The position numbers and the translations under genes are program-made. DNA of 41,257 bases from an uncultured bacterium (GTDB lineage Bacteria; Patescibacteriota; Patescibacteriia; Patescibacteriales; SZUA-104): NCBI GenBank assembly GCA_913009695.1, contig CAJVWV010000009.1:1-41257 (forward strand), written 5' to 3'. The first letter of the stretch is position 1. Every line of letters begins with the position of its first letter. Positions 24,746 through 32,270 of this stretch are shown in pieces. The notes beneath the pieces are model-generated. The model was not told the DNA's origin. It made no database searches and saw nothing but the letters and a program-made list of their open reading frames with translations.

Positions 24746-24850
24746 GTAAAAATGTAAAAGTCAAAACTACAATTCAAAAGTCAAAAATTTTTAAATTATT
24801 TTAAATTTTGAACTGTAATTTTGCATTTTGAGTTTTGCATTTTGCATTTA
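24746..24850. repeat. AT-rich word repeats and imperfect palindrome
   Basis: AAAAGTCAAAACTACAATTC on the left is partly complementary to GAACTGTAATTTTGCATTTTG on the right, with TTTTGCATTTTGCATTT repeats at the end. It ends just before the ATG at 24855. Confidence 0.55.
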
Positions 24851-24854
24851 TTTT

Positions 24855-25166
24855 ATGGATGAATATTCAAAAAGATTATTAGAAGAAAATTTAAAACTAA
24901 CCAAAGAAATCCATAAGATGACTAAAAAAATAAATAATTTTGTTGTTTGGTCAAGAGTTTTAGGATTTCTAAAGATTTTAATAATTATTGCCCCGATTGT
25001 TTTGGGTATAATTTATTTCCGTCCTATTCTTGGTATATTTAATACTGTTATTGAGCCGTATAAAGAGTTATTGAATTTAGGTGGCGAGGGTGGCAGCACG
25101 CTTGATTTAGGCAATATTGATATTAACCAAATGTCGCCGGAGTTAAGAAAATTGATAGGGCAATAA
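24855..25166 (+). CDS. Small single-pass membrane protein, 103 residues
   Basis: Function not recognised. I use ATG 24855 (MDEYSKRLLEEN) because the frame upstream of it is repeat sequence. An N-terminal coiled coil (about 3-33; RLLEENLKLTKEIHKMTKKI) leads to a transmembrane helix (about 42-64; FLKILIIIAPIVLGIIYF), then a Gly-rich extracytoplasmic stretch and the tail NQMSPELRKLIGQ. The layout recalls small coiled-coil membrane proteins of the cell envelope. A terminator lies about 95 bases downstream. Confidence 0.7.
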   Translation: MDEYSKRLLEENLKLTKEIHKMTKKINNFVVWSRVLGFLKILIIIAPIVLGIIYFRPILGIFNTVIEPYKELLNLGGEGGSTLDLGNIDINQMSPELRKLIGQ

Positions 25167-25261
25167 CAAATCTACGAATTACGAATAAGATGCGAATTTA
25201 CGAATAAATGGAATGGCATAAAGGTTGTTGATTTTGAAAATAAATTTATTTAAATTTTAAT

Positions 25262-25292
25262 AAAAATCCTGATTATTCGGGATTTTTATTAT
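25262..25292 (+). terminator. Intrinsic terminator
   Basis: AAAAATCC (25262-25269) pairs with GGATTTTT (25280-25287), followed by ATTATTTTTT. The region from 25293 to 25535 holds no clear gene: only a nine-codon ORF at 25394-25423 with a good GAAGGAG ribosome-binding site. Confidence 0.75.
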
Positions 25293-25535
25293 TTTTTAGC
25301 ATTTTTTAGCAAAATAAGCTAATTTTAATCTTAGTAAATAATTCTAAACTGGAATAATAATAAAATCGGAATTAGAAAAGCGAAGGAGTATATATGACTA
25401 ATATTTTTAAAAAAGCATTGTAAGGGGCATAAATTAAAGTTAAAATTGAGAATTATATCAAGGGATTATAGCAATAGATTTGATTATATGGATAATTAAA
25501 ATGTAACCTATGCTTGTTAATGTGATTTTTAAAAT

Positions 25536-25564
25536 TTGACTTTTTTAATGCGTCTTTATATAAT
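25536..25564 (+). promoter_or_regulatory. Promoter of the toxin-antitoxin pair
   Basis: TTGACT (25536-25541), a 17-base spacer, TATAAT (25559-25564), 23 bases before the antitoxin start. Confidence 0.8.
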
Positions 25565-25587
25565 AAAATCATCGTAATAATAAATTT

Positions 25588-25797
25588 ATGTTAAATAAAC
25601 AAACATTGGAAAAAAATAAAATAGTAGCTTTATCCCAAGAAATTGGACTTTTGCGTTCGGCTGTTATCGGCTCCATAGGAAAAGACGCTGAGGGAGAGTA
25701 TAAACCGGAGTTTGTTAAAAAACTTTTACGTGACGCGAGGGAAGACGATGCTCATGTTTTTAAAAATAAAAAATTATTTTTAGAATCTTTGAAATAA
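25588..25797 (+). CDS. Probable type II antitoxin, 69 residues
   Basis: Small acidic/basic helical protein (LSQEIGLLRSAVIGSIGKD, then EYKPEFVKKLLRDARED and FKNKKLFLESL). The layout, with an N-terminal regulatory part and a C-terminal toxin-wrapping helix, and the position directly before a RelE-like toxin support an antitoxin. Its promoter lies 23 bases upstream. The family (RelB-like or other) cannot be fixed by eye. Confidence 0.7.
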   Translation: MLNKQTLEKNKIVALSQEIGLLRSAVIGSIGKDAEGEYKPEFVKKLLRDAREDDAHVFKNKKLFLESLK

Positions 25798-25848
25798 AAT
25801 TATGATTAAATAGCGTATGGCAGGCTGTTTATTAAATCCGCGAAAAAA

Positions 25849-26064
25849 TTGCCAAAAGAATTGCAAAAGAAATTAGCTTCTTTATTGGAAATATTATCCA
25901 ATAATCCATTTCATCCCAGCTTGCGCGCTAAATCGTTGTCAGGAACATTAGTCGGTTTTTACTCTTTTAGAATTATCCGCGAGTATCGGGTAATTTTTCA
26001 ATTTATTCAAGTTGATGAAATTAAACTGATAAAAGTCGGACACCGCAAAGATATTTATAGATAA
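25849..26064 (+). CDS. RelE/ParE-family toxin
   Basis: RelE/ParE-fold toxin paired with the antitoxin at 25588. Family features: LPKELQKKLASLLEILSNNP, FHPSLRAKSLSG, FYSFRIIREYRVIFQF and IKLIKVGHRKDIYR, the last being the usual C-terminal signature. No in-frame ATG is available, so the given start (TTG) is a minimum. It looks whole or nearly so; at most about one break. It lies seven bases before prfB. Confidence 0.7.
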   Translation: MPKELQKKLASLLEILSNNPFHPSLRAKSLSGTLVGFYSFRIIREYRVIFQFIQVDEIKLIKVGHRKDIYR

Positions 26065-26071
26065 TTTTATT

Positions 26072-27172
26072 ATGGAAAACTTACTAAAAGACATTGAAAT
26101 ATTACGAGAACGCCTCCTTAAAACATGGAGGCTTCTTGATATTGACGGGCAGGCTTCAGAAAACCGTGATTTAAAACGGGAAATGAGTAAGCCCAATTTT
26201 TGGAACAATCGCGAAAAGGCGGTAGAAATTAGCAAGAAAGCGGAAGAACTGGAATCCGAAATAAATACGTGGACTGATTTAAAAAAAGAAATAAGAGAGC
26301 TAGAAGAATTAGTTGCCGTAGCTCAAAAAGAAAATGATACTTCAATCGACAAAGAAGTACGTAAAAAATATGAAGAATTAAAAAAGAAATATGAAGAGTT
26401 GGAATTTTTGGTTTTGTTTTCGGGGGAGTATGATAAAAGTAACGCGATAATTTCAATACACGCTGGTACTGGCGGAGTGGACGCGCAAGATTGGGCGGAA
26501 ATGTTGGAGCGTATGTTTTCGCGGTTTGCCGAAAAGAGAAATTGGAAAATAACTTTAGTTGACCGTAATGTCGGCTCAGAAGCCGGTATAAAAAGCGCGA
26601 CTTATAATATTTCAGGCCGTTGGGTCTACGGTTATTTAAAATCTGAATCAGGGGTGCATAGATTAGTTCGCATATCTCCTTTTGACGCGGAGCAGATGCG
26701 CCACACTTCATTCGCTTTAGTGGAGGTAATTCCGGAATTGCCTGAAACCGAGACAATCGAAATTAAAGAAGATGATTTGCGTATAGATGTATTTCGCGCT
26801 TCGGGTCCCGGCGGGCAGGGAGTTAATACGACTGATTCGGCTGTGCGTGTAGTACATATCCCAACCAAGACAACGGTAAGCTGCCAAACTGAAAGGTCCC
26901 AGCACCAAAATAAAGAAACAGCTTTAAAAATTTTAAAGTCTAAATTATTTAAACTGCAAGAGGAAGAAAAAGAAAAGCAAGAAAAAAAATTGCGCGGCGA
27001 AGCGCAAAAAGCGGAATGGGGAAAACAAATTCGCTCTTACGTTATGCAGCCATATAAAATGGTGAAGGATCATAGAACGAATTATGAGACGCAAGACGTT
27101 GATGGAGTTTTAGACGGCAAGCTTGAAGAATTTATGGAGGCTTACTTGCGGTGTGGCAGAGAAAAGAAATAA
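26072..27172 (+). CDS. prfB: Peptide chain release factor 2
   Basis: Releases peptides at UAA and UGA codons. The 366 residues have an N-terminal coiled-coil domain (1-100), the UGA/UAA-reading tripeptide SPF at 202-204, and the catalytic GGQ at 247-249. Most prfB genes need a +1 frameshift at an in-frame UGA near codon 25; this one is a single open frame. At the equivalent place the sequence reads GGAGGCTTCTTGAT, which still has the internal ribosome-binding-like GGAGG and CTT of the frameshift site but no UGA. So the autoregulatory loop is absent. None of the genes in this window ends in UGA. Confidence 0.96.
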   Translation: MENLLKDIEILRERLLKTWRLLDIDGQASENRDLKREMSKPNFWNNREKAVEISKKAEELESEINTWTDLKKEIRELEELVAVAQKENDTSIDKEVRKKYEELKKKYEELEFLVLFSGEYDKSNAIISIHAGTGGVDAQDWAEMLERMFSRFAEKRNWKITLVDRNVGSEAGIKSATYNISGRWVYGYLKSESGVHRLVRISPFDAEQMRHTSFALVEVIPELPETETIEIKEDDLRIDVFRASGPGGQGVNTTDSAVRVVHIPTKTTVSCQTERSQHQNKETALKILKSKLFKLQEEEKEKQEKKLRGEAQKAEWGKQIRSYVMQPYKMVKDHRTNYETQDVDGVLDGKLEEFMEAYLRCGREKK

Positions 27173-27186
27173 TCCAAAAAGGAGGA

Positions 27187-28785
27187 ATGATAAATTTTTC
27201 TAAATCAAAAATATTTTTAATTTGTTGTATTGTTTTTATTGTTGGTATCGCTGTCGTATCCTTTTTACCCTTAAGTGTGGCGCAAAATGATATATGGTGG
27301 TTTAGTGGAATAATGATTAGTGTGGTTTTATTAATTTTATTCTGGAAAAACAATATTGTAAGAATTATAGCCCTTGTTGGGCTCTTTTTATTTTTAGCAT
27401 TTTGGCGTTACGCGATAGGTTTGCCGGAAAATACGGCAAATAAAATTTGGTATTATAACGGGCAGACTATAACCGTGGTTGGCAAGATTATAAATGAACC
27501 TGACATAAGACAAAGGAATGTAAAATATATTGTAAACACCAAAGAGATCCAATCTCCAAAAACAGACCCTCGTGGTCTGCAAGCTCGCAGACCCCGAGGG
27601 TCTGTTTTTGGAGATTGGATCTCTGTTTCAGGCAAAATATTAATTACTACAAACTTATATCCAAGATATAATTACGGCGATGAGCTGGAAATTACGTGCG
27701 AGCTACAAAGCCCGGAACCGTTTAGTGGATTTTCTTATGATAGATATTTAGCGAGATTTGATATTTATTCTGTTTGCTATTATCCGCGGATTGCCTCTTC
27801 CCCCGGTCCCTCCCCCGCTGTTGCGGGAGAGGGAAGAAATGTGGGCGCTTGGTTTTACAAAAAGATTTTTAGTTTAAAAAATAAATTTAGGGAAATTATT
27901 GATTATGGCCTAACTGAGCCTGAAAGCAGTTTGGCGCGCGCTATTATACTGGGAGATAAAAAAGGGATTCCAGATGACTTGCGTGATAAATTTTCTAAAA
28001 CCGGCGTAAGCCATATTGTGGCAATTTCCGGAATGCATATTAGTATTTTGGCCGGACTTGTTATGGTAATGCTTCTGGGACTCGGGCTTTGGCGTAAATA
28101 CGCCTTTTATTTCGCGAGCGTTTTTTTAATAGTTTATATAATTTTAATCGGTTTGCCTGCGTCCGCCATGCGCGCGGGACTAATGGGCTTTTTAATTCTT
28201 TGGGCATTAAATTTGGGGCGGCTCAATAAATTGACGAATTCTTTGGTTCTAGCCGCAGTAATTTTACTTTTAATAAATCCAAAATTACTTCGCGATGATA
28301 TCGGTTTTCAGCTTTCCTTTTTAGCCGTACTGGGAATCGCCCATGTTTATCCTTTGCTTAATAATTTGTTTGATAAATTAAGGTTCCGAGAGCCTTTAAA
28401 GGCTCTCGGAACCTTTAGCAAGGGTGTTCGTGATATTTTTAATATAACAATAGCCGCGCAGGTTTTTACGCTTCCAATAATCGCTTTAAATTTTTCGCAA
28501 GTTTCCATAATCGCGCCAGCGACTAATTTATTAATTCTTTGGACTTTGCCAATATTAATGGTTGCGGTTTTAGTTGCTATTCTTTTAAGCCTATTAATTC
28601 CCAGCGTATCTTTTATATTTTTTCTTCCGGCTAAATTATTATTAAAGTATATTATTTTAGTCGTAGAGCTTTTAACCCGCGTACCGTACGCCTATTTAGA
28701 AATTGATTATTTGTGGTGGGGCTGGGCGGTTTTGTATTATGGGATCATAATATGGATTATTTACGCGGTAAAAAAAAGAAAATAG
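27187..28785 (+). CDS. comEC: ComEC/Rec2-type DNA uptake channel, without hydrolase domain
   Basis: Polytopic inner-membrane channel for uptake of single-stranded DNA. I start it at ATG 27187 (MINFSKSKIFLICC), although GGAGG lies only one base away; GTG 27151 overlapping prfB is an alternative. N-terminal helices and an OB-like DUF4131 region (to about residue 220) lead to the competence domain with TGVSHIVAISGMHISILAGL and many helices. The C-terminal metallo-hydrolase found in many ComEC proteins is absent here but present as a separate gene at 31344. Three palindromic elements are inserted in frame: 27543-27624, 27794-27835 and 28381-28414. It ends in TAG. CPR bacteria are known to rely on DNA uptake, so a functional role is likely. 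Confidence 0.92.
   Translation: MINFSKSKIFLICCIVFIVGIAVVSFLPLSVAQNDIWWFSGIMISVVLLILFWKNNIVRIIALVGLFLFLAFWRYAIGLPENTANKIWYYNGQTITVVGKIINEPDIRQRNVKYIVNTKEIQSPKTDPRGLQARRPRGSVFGDWISVSGKILITTNLYPRYNYGDELEITCELQSPEPFSGFSYDRYLARFDIYSVCYYPRIASSPGPSPAVAGEGRNVGAWFYKKIFSLKNKFREIIDYGLTEPESSLARAIILGDKKGIPDDLRDKFSKTGVSHIVAISGMHISILAGLVMVMLLGLGLWRKYAFYFASVFLIVYIILIGLPASAMRAGLMGFLILWALNLGRLNKLTNSLVLAAVILLLINPKLLRDDIGFQLSFLAVLGIAHVYPLLNNLFDKLRFREPLKALGTFSKGVRDIFNITIAAQVFTLPIIALNFSQVSIIAPATNLLILWTLPILMVAVLVAILLSLLIPSVSFIFFLPAKLLLKYIILVVELLTRVPYAYLEIDYLWWGWAVLYYGIIIWIIYAVKKRK
27543..27624. repeat. 82-bp near-perfect palindrome inside comEC
   Basis: Two 41-base arms (27543-27583, 27584-27624) with no spacer and only two mismatches. 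Left arm starts AGAGATCCAATCTCC, right arm ends GGAGATTGGATCTCT. Because it is palindromic, both strands encode almost the same peptide, EIQSPKTDPRG...PRGSVFGDWIS. It lies in the periplasmic OB-like region. Confidence 0.92.
27794..27835. repeat. Palindromic element family A, copy 4, inside comEC
   Basis: CCCTCCCCCGC (from 27808) and GCGGGAGAGGG (27823-27833) with a TGTT loop. Read as SSPGPSPAVAGEGR. Confidence 0.88.
28381..28414. repeat. Palindromic element family B, copy 2, inside comEC
   Basis: AGGTTCCGAGAGCC (28381-28394), TTTAAA, GGCTCTCGGAACCT (28401-28414); a perfect inverted repeat. Read as RFREPLKALGTF. It lies in a loop between membrane helices. Confidence 0.9.
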
Positions 28786-28847
28786 GCTTCTATGTTTATT
28801 TCTATATTTATCGTTAATTTTAGCAATTTTTTAAAATTGGACAGTTA

Positions 28848-28876
28848 TTGACATTTGTGGCGTAATCTGATAGGAT
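28848..28876 (+). promoter_or_regulatory. Promoter of the FN3/PA14 protein, predicted leaderless mRNA
   Basis: TTGACA (28848-28853), a 17-base spacer, TAGGAT (28871-28876). The expected transcription start near 28883 is within about two bases of the ATG at 28885. Confidence 0.75.
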
Positions 28877-28884
28877 ATTTTAAT

Positions 28885-30909
28885 ATGAAAAACCTCAAAA
28901 CCTATAAAAAATTTATTATATTTGCCATTGTTTTAACAATGTTGTTTTCGCCTGTTTTATGTATAAAAGCACATACGATTATTGATATTACAAATATCAA
29001 AGTCATTGATATTGACGGCAAATCAGCTAAGATTGAATGGTCAACGAATGTAGCAACAAATGGTAAAGTGATTTTTGGTGATACAAAAGACGAATTATCC
29101 GCTTTTATTATTGACGGAAAAGGAAGCTCAAAATATCATTATGTTGTTTTAGGAAATTTAAAATCTGATACAGAATATTATTATAAAATAATTGTTAATA
29201 ATAATTCCGGTCAAGTCGAATCATATTTAAAAGATTTTAAAACTTCTGATTTTGATAAAAATAAAAAACCTAGAATAAACGATGTAAAAATTGATTATGT
29301 TTCCGGAACTGCCGCTGTTGTAACATGGACCACTGACAAAGAGGCGAGTTCAAGAGTTGAATATGACGATAATGAAACCTATAAAAAGAAAGCCGGAAGC
29401 AATAAAAAGGTTACTAGCCATTTAGTTATTATAAAAAATTTAGAACCGAGTATAAATTATAAACTGCGCTTGTATTCAGTAGACAAGAATAAAAATAATA
29501 GCGGTTTTATATATAAAACATTTACAACCAAATCAAATGATATTCAGGACAAAGAAGATTTAATTATTTCACGTCTTAGACCGTCAGGCAATAATGATTC
29601 CGATATTTCAAACAACACCATAAAAGTATCATTTAAAACTAATCATTACGCGGAGGGAAGTATTTCATTGCGCGCGGATGAAACAAAAACGCAAAATAAA
29701 GACATTGAATATGGCACAAATCATGAGATATATTTTCACGGACTTATTCCGGATGTTGAGTATGATATATCTATTGAGATGAAAGATATATTCGGAAAAA
29801 AAGAAGAAACTGAAATATTGGGAATAAAGACATCAGAAACAAATAGAGAAAATATTACTTGCGATACGGACACCACGGAAATATTTGGTTATTACGGGCA
29901 ATATTTTAATTTAGACGCTTCTCATCCGACAATAGGCGATGAAAGAAATAACATAGACAGAGACTGGTTTAATGAAAAATATTTATCTTTTACGAAGGTG
30001 GATTATGATTTAGATTTTGGCAATGGATTTTTCCCGGTAGATGAAGACTTGCCGAACGATCCATATTATTTTAGCGTATACTGGAAAGCCAATATAGAGA
30101 TGTCTTCGGATGATGATTTTAAGTATAAGGTTTTATCGGATGACGATTCTTGGGTTTATGTTGATGGTAAATTAAAAACGGATTTAGGAGGGTTGCATAA
30201 AGTTAAGGGAAAAACTGAATCTATAAAATTAACTAAAGGTTCGCATTTTTTAGAGATATATTTTGTTGAACGCGGGCCATGGAGTTCGCATTTTTCGTTT
30301 GTTCCGGACGGGAATTATAAAATTAATCCTATTATAGATTGTTCTTCGGTTTCTATCCAAGAGCCGGTTATTGTTAAGGGGGCTGAATTTTCAATGTACA
30401 CTCCGGCTTCAGCTTTATATAAAATGACTGATACTCCGAATATTTACGCAATAGTAAATAACCAGCGCCATTATATTTCTTTGCCGTCGTCTTTTGAAGA
30501 GTACGGTTATAGATGGGCAGATATTAAAACCGTAAGCAAGCAGGAATTATATAAATATCCCCGCGCCAGGTTAATAAAAAGCGCTGAAAATAATAAAATT
30601 TATTTTTTATATCAACGCTTTGAGAGTCAATGGCTTAAAATAGCCATGCCGTCTCCGACCGTTTTTGTTTCTTATCCGAATAATTATTGGGGCAACGTAA
30701 TTACGGTAACCCAGCTTGACGTTGACGCTTATCCGGACGTTAAATTAATTAAAACCAAAAATGATCCGGCTGTTTATTACCTTGAAAATGGGACAAAGCA
30801 GTATGTTTCCGCGACAATATTTGAAGCTAAGGGTTTTTCATATAGTGAAATAGCCGAAGTTAATCAGGTTCATATAGATAGTTATAAAACAGGAGAGGCG
30901 TTAAATTAA
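28885..30909 (+). CDS. Secreted FN3/PA14 (fibro-slime-like) surface protein, 674 residues
   Basis: ATG 28885 is chosen because it begins a signal peptide (KKFIIFAIVLTMLFSPVLC, cut near residue 27) and follows a good promoter directly. Next are three fibronectin-III-like domains (about 30-310; SAKIEWSTNVATNGKVIFG, TAAVVTWTTDKEASSRVEY), then a PA14/fibro-slime-like sugar-binding domain (about 325-480; FGYYGQYFNLD, SSDDDFKYKVLSDDDSWVYV). The C-terminus has three repeats of about 50 residues (pattern xxPxxYYxxNxxxxYxSxxxFxxxGYxxxxIxxVxxxxLxxY), common in Parcubacteria surface proteins. It lies between comEC and the ComEC hydrolase. A carbohydrate-binding or attachment role is inferred. Confidence 0.82.
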   Translation: MKNLKTYKKFIIFAIVLTMLFSPVLCIKAHTIIDITNIKVIDIDGKSAKIEWSTNVATNGKVIFGDTKDELSAFIIDGKGSSKYHYVVLGNLKSDTEYYYKIIVNNNSGQVESYLKDFKTSDFDKNKKPRINDVKIDYVSGTAAVVTWTTDKEASSRVEYDDNETYKKKAGSNKKVTSHLVIIKNLEPSINYKLRLYSVDKNKNNSGFIYKTFTTKSNDIQDKEDLIISRLRPSGNNDSDISNNTIKVSFKTNHYAEGSISLRADETKTQNKDIEYGTNHEIYFHGLIPDVEYDISIEMKDIFGKKEETEILGIKTSETNRENITCDTDTTEIFGYYGQYFNLDASHPTIGDERNNIDRDWFNEKYLSFTKVDYDLDFGNGFFPVDEDLPNDPYYFSVYWKANIEMSSDDDFKYKVLSDDDSWVYVDGKLKTDLGGLHKVKGKTESIKLTKGSHFLEIYFVERGPWSSHFSFVPDGNYKINPIIDCSSVSIQEPVIVKGAEFSMYTPASALYKMTDTPNIYAIVNNQRHYISLPSSFEEYGYRWADIKTVSKQELYKYPRARLIKSAENNKIYFLYQRFESQWLKIAMPSPTVFVSYPNNYWGNVITVTQLDVDAYPDVKLIKTKNDPAVYYLENGTKQYVSATIFEAKGFSYSEIAEVNQVHIDSYKTGEALN

Positions 30910-30932
30910 ATATTTGATTAAAAGGAGGCTGA

Positions 30933-31064
30933 ATGAAGCGCGCAAAATTGGAGTTTTCTAACGGAAAATGTTTCTGTAATAAGGATGGTCAATGCGGTAA
31001 ATCTTCCGATGCTAAAGATGACATAATCTGTATATTATGTATAACAGGAAAATTTAAATATTAA
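30933..31064 (+). CDS. Small Cys-rich peptide, 43 residues
   Basis: Begins MKRAKLEFSNGKCFCNKDG; five cysteines (KCFC, GQC, ICILC). AAAGGAGG ends four bases before the ATG, and a terminator follows seven bases after the stop, so it is a real transcription-unit end. It lies 23 bases after the FN3/PA14 gene and may be read from the same mRNA. Function unknown; it resembles the other tiny Cys-containing genes of the window in size and signals but not clearly in sequence. Confidence 0.7.
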   Translation: MKRAKLEFSNGKCFCNKDGQCGKSSDAKDDIICILCITGKFKY

Positions 31065-31070
31065 GATCAC

Positions 31071-31107
31071 ACCGCGATTTTACGTAAGTAAGGTCGCGGT
31101 ATTTTTT
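31071..31107 (+). terminator. Intrinsic terminator
   Basis: ACCGCGA (31071-31077) pairs with TCGCGGT (31094-31100), followed by ATTTTTTA. The loop contains TTTACGTAA, which can form a smaller stem. Confidence 0.85.
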
Positions 31108-31108
31108 A

Positions 31109-31117
31109 TGGTATAAT
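31109..31117 (+). promoter_or_regulatory. Extended -10 promoter
   Basis: TGGTATAAT directly after the terminator T-tract, no clear -35. It would serve the ComEC-type hydrolase at 31344 through a long repeat-filled leader. Confidence 0.55.
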
Positions 31118-31132
31118 TTGTTTATACCCAAT

Positions 31133-31198
31133 GCCCCCACCATGTCCCTCCCCCGCTTCCTCCAATTCGGCGGACAGGCGTTCCTCGCGGGAGAGGGA
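31133..31198. repeat. Palindromic element family A, copy 5, intergenic
   Basis: CCCTCCCCCGCTTCCTCC and CGCGGGAGAGGGA arms around TTCGGCGGACAGG. The only clear intergenic copy with the full long form. Confidence 0.8.
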
Positions 31199-31227
31199 AC
31201 TATTTTTAGACCTTTTTTAATTATACG

Positions 31228-31330
31228 CGTTAAGGATCTAAGACCCTTAACGTTATACTATATTTATAATTAGCGCTTGTATACAAGTAAACACTATAAA
31301 TAATATATCAAAGTCGCAGGGTCTTAGACC
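31228..31330. repeat. Inverted repeats in the hydrolase leader
   Basis: CGTTAAGG (31228-31235) pairs with CCTTAACG (31245-31252). In addition GATCTAAGACCC (31235-31246) is nearly the complement of GGGTCTTAGACC (31319-31330). Confidence 0.65.
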
Positions 31331-31343
31331 ATTTTTAAAAAAT

Positions 31344-32270
31344 ATGCCTCACAAGCTTTATAAAATTTTATTAATTTTAGGAATAGTTGCGGTGCTTACA
31401 GCTATTCCTACTTTTTGGTTAACCTTTAAAGCGGCAAGCGATTTAGAAGTTATTTTTTTAGACGTTGGGCAAGGGGATTCAACTTTAATTAAAACGCCTT
31501 ATGGACAAAATATTTTAATAGACGGCGGACCGGACAATACAGTAATAAAAAGATTAGGTGAGGAACTTCCTTGGTGGGACAAAAATATTGATTTAATGAT
31601 TTTAAGCCATCCTCACGAAGACCACTTAAATGGGCTAATAGACGTTATAAAAAGATATAAAGTAAAAAAGATTTTATATACCGGCGCGATTCATACTTCT
31701 CCAAATTATTTGGCGTGGCTGGAACTGGTGCGCGACAGAAATATTCCAATAATAATTATTGATAAACCGCAAACAATTAATTTTGGAGATGAATGTAGGT
31801 TGGAAATATTATATCCGCTAGAAAATTTAGCCGGTCAGGTAGTTAATAATTTAAACAATAGTTCTATTATAGCGAGATTAGTTTATGGCGAGAATAAATT
31901 TTTGTTTACTGGCGACGCGGAAACGGAGGCTGAAAAAAAATTGATTGGCCTGCCCCCTCCCCAAGCCCCTCCCCCGCTTCGCGGGAGAGGGGAGATGGAA
32001 TATGTTGATTTGCAAGCTGATGTGCTTAAGGCAGGGCATCACGGTTCCGATACATCCTCCGGTATTGAATTTTTAAATTTAGTTAAGCCGGAAATTACTG
32101 TAATTCAGGTCGGAGCGGATAACGATTTCGGTCATCCTAGCCGTAGAATTATTAAACGATTAGAGCGTCTTGATTCGCAGATTTTTAGAAATGATTTAGA
32201 CGGAACAATAAAAATAGTGAGTGACGGAAAAAAGATTAGAATTCAAACCTCACCCCAGCCCTCTCCTTAG
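31344..32270 (+). CDS. ComEC-type metallo-beta-lactamase-fold hydrolase
   Basis: Extracytoplasmic hydrolase with the MBL fold, as found at the C-terminus of ComEC proteins. The 308 residues start with a membrane anchor (about 6-28), then FLDVGQGDSTLIKTPYGQNI, the metal motif SHPHEDHLNG (H89, H91, D93, H94), FLFTGDAE and LKAGHHGSDTSS. In ComEC this domain probably degrades the non-transported DNA strand. Here it is a separate gene 2.6 kb from comEC, with two genes between. A family A palindrome lies inside (31952-31994, PPPQAPPPLRGRGE) and another at the 3' end supplies the final residues (TSPQPSP) and the TAG stop codon. Confidence 0.9.
   Translation: MPHKLYKILLILGIVAVLTAIPTFWLTFKAASDLEVIFLDVGQGDSTLIKTPYGQNILIDGGPDNTVIKRLGEELPWWDKNIDLMILSHPHEDHLNGLIDVIKRYKVKKILYTGAIHTSPNYLAWLELVRDRNIPIIIIDKPQTINFGDECRLEILYPLENLAGQVVNNLNNSSIIARLVYGENKFLFTGDAETEAEKKLIGLPPPQAPPPLRGRGEMEYVDLQADVLKAGHHGSDTSSGIEFLNLVKPEITVIQVGADNDFGHPSRRIIKRLERLDSQIFRNDLDGTIKIVSDGKKIRIQTSPQPSP
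31952..31994. repeat. Palindromic element family A, copy 6, inside hydrolase gene
   Basis: CCCCTCCCCCGC, TTC, GCGGGAGAGGGG; perfect 12-base arms at 31967-31993. It lies between the GDAE motif and GHHGSD. Confidence 0.9.

Noticed and set aside
25394-25423. Nine-codon ORF with a good ribosome-binding site (MTNIFKKAL)
   Set aside because: No codon run, terminator or alternative pairing follows, so it is not supported as a leader peptide; it may be chance.
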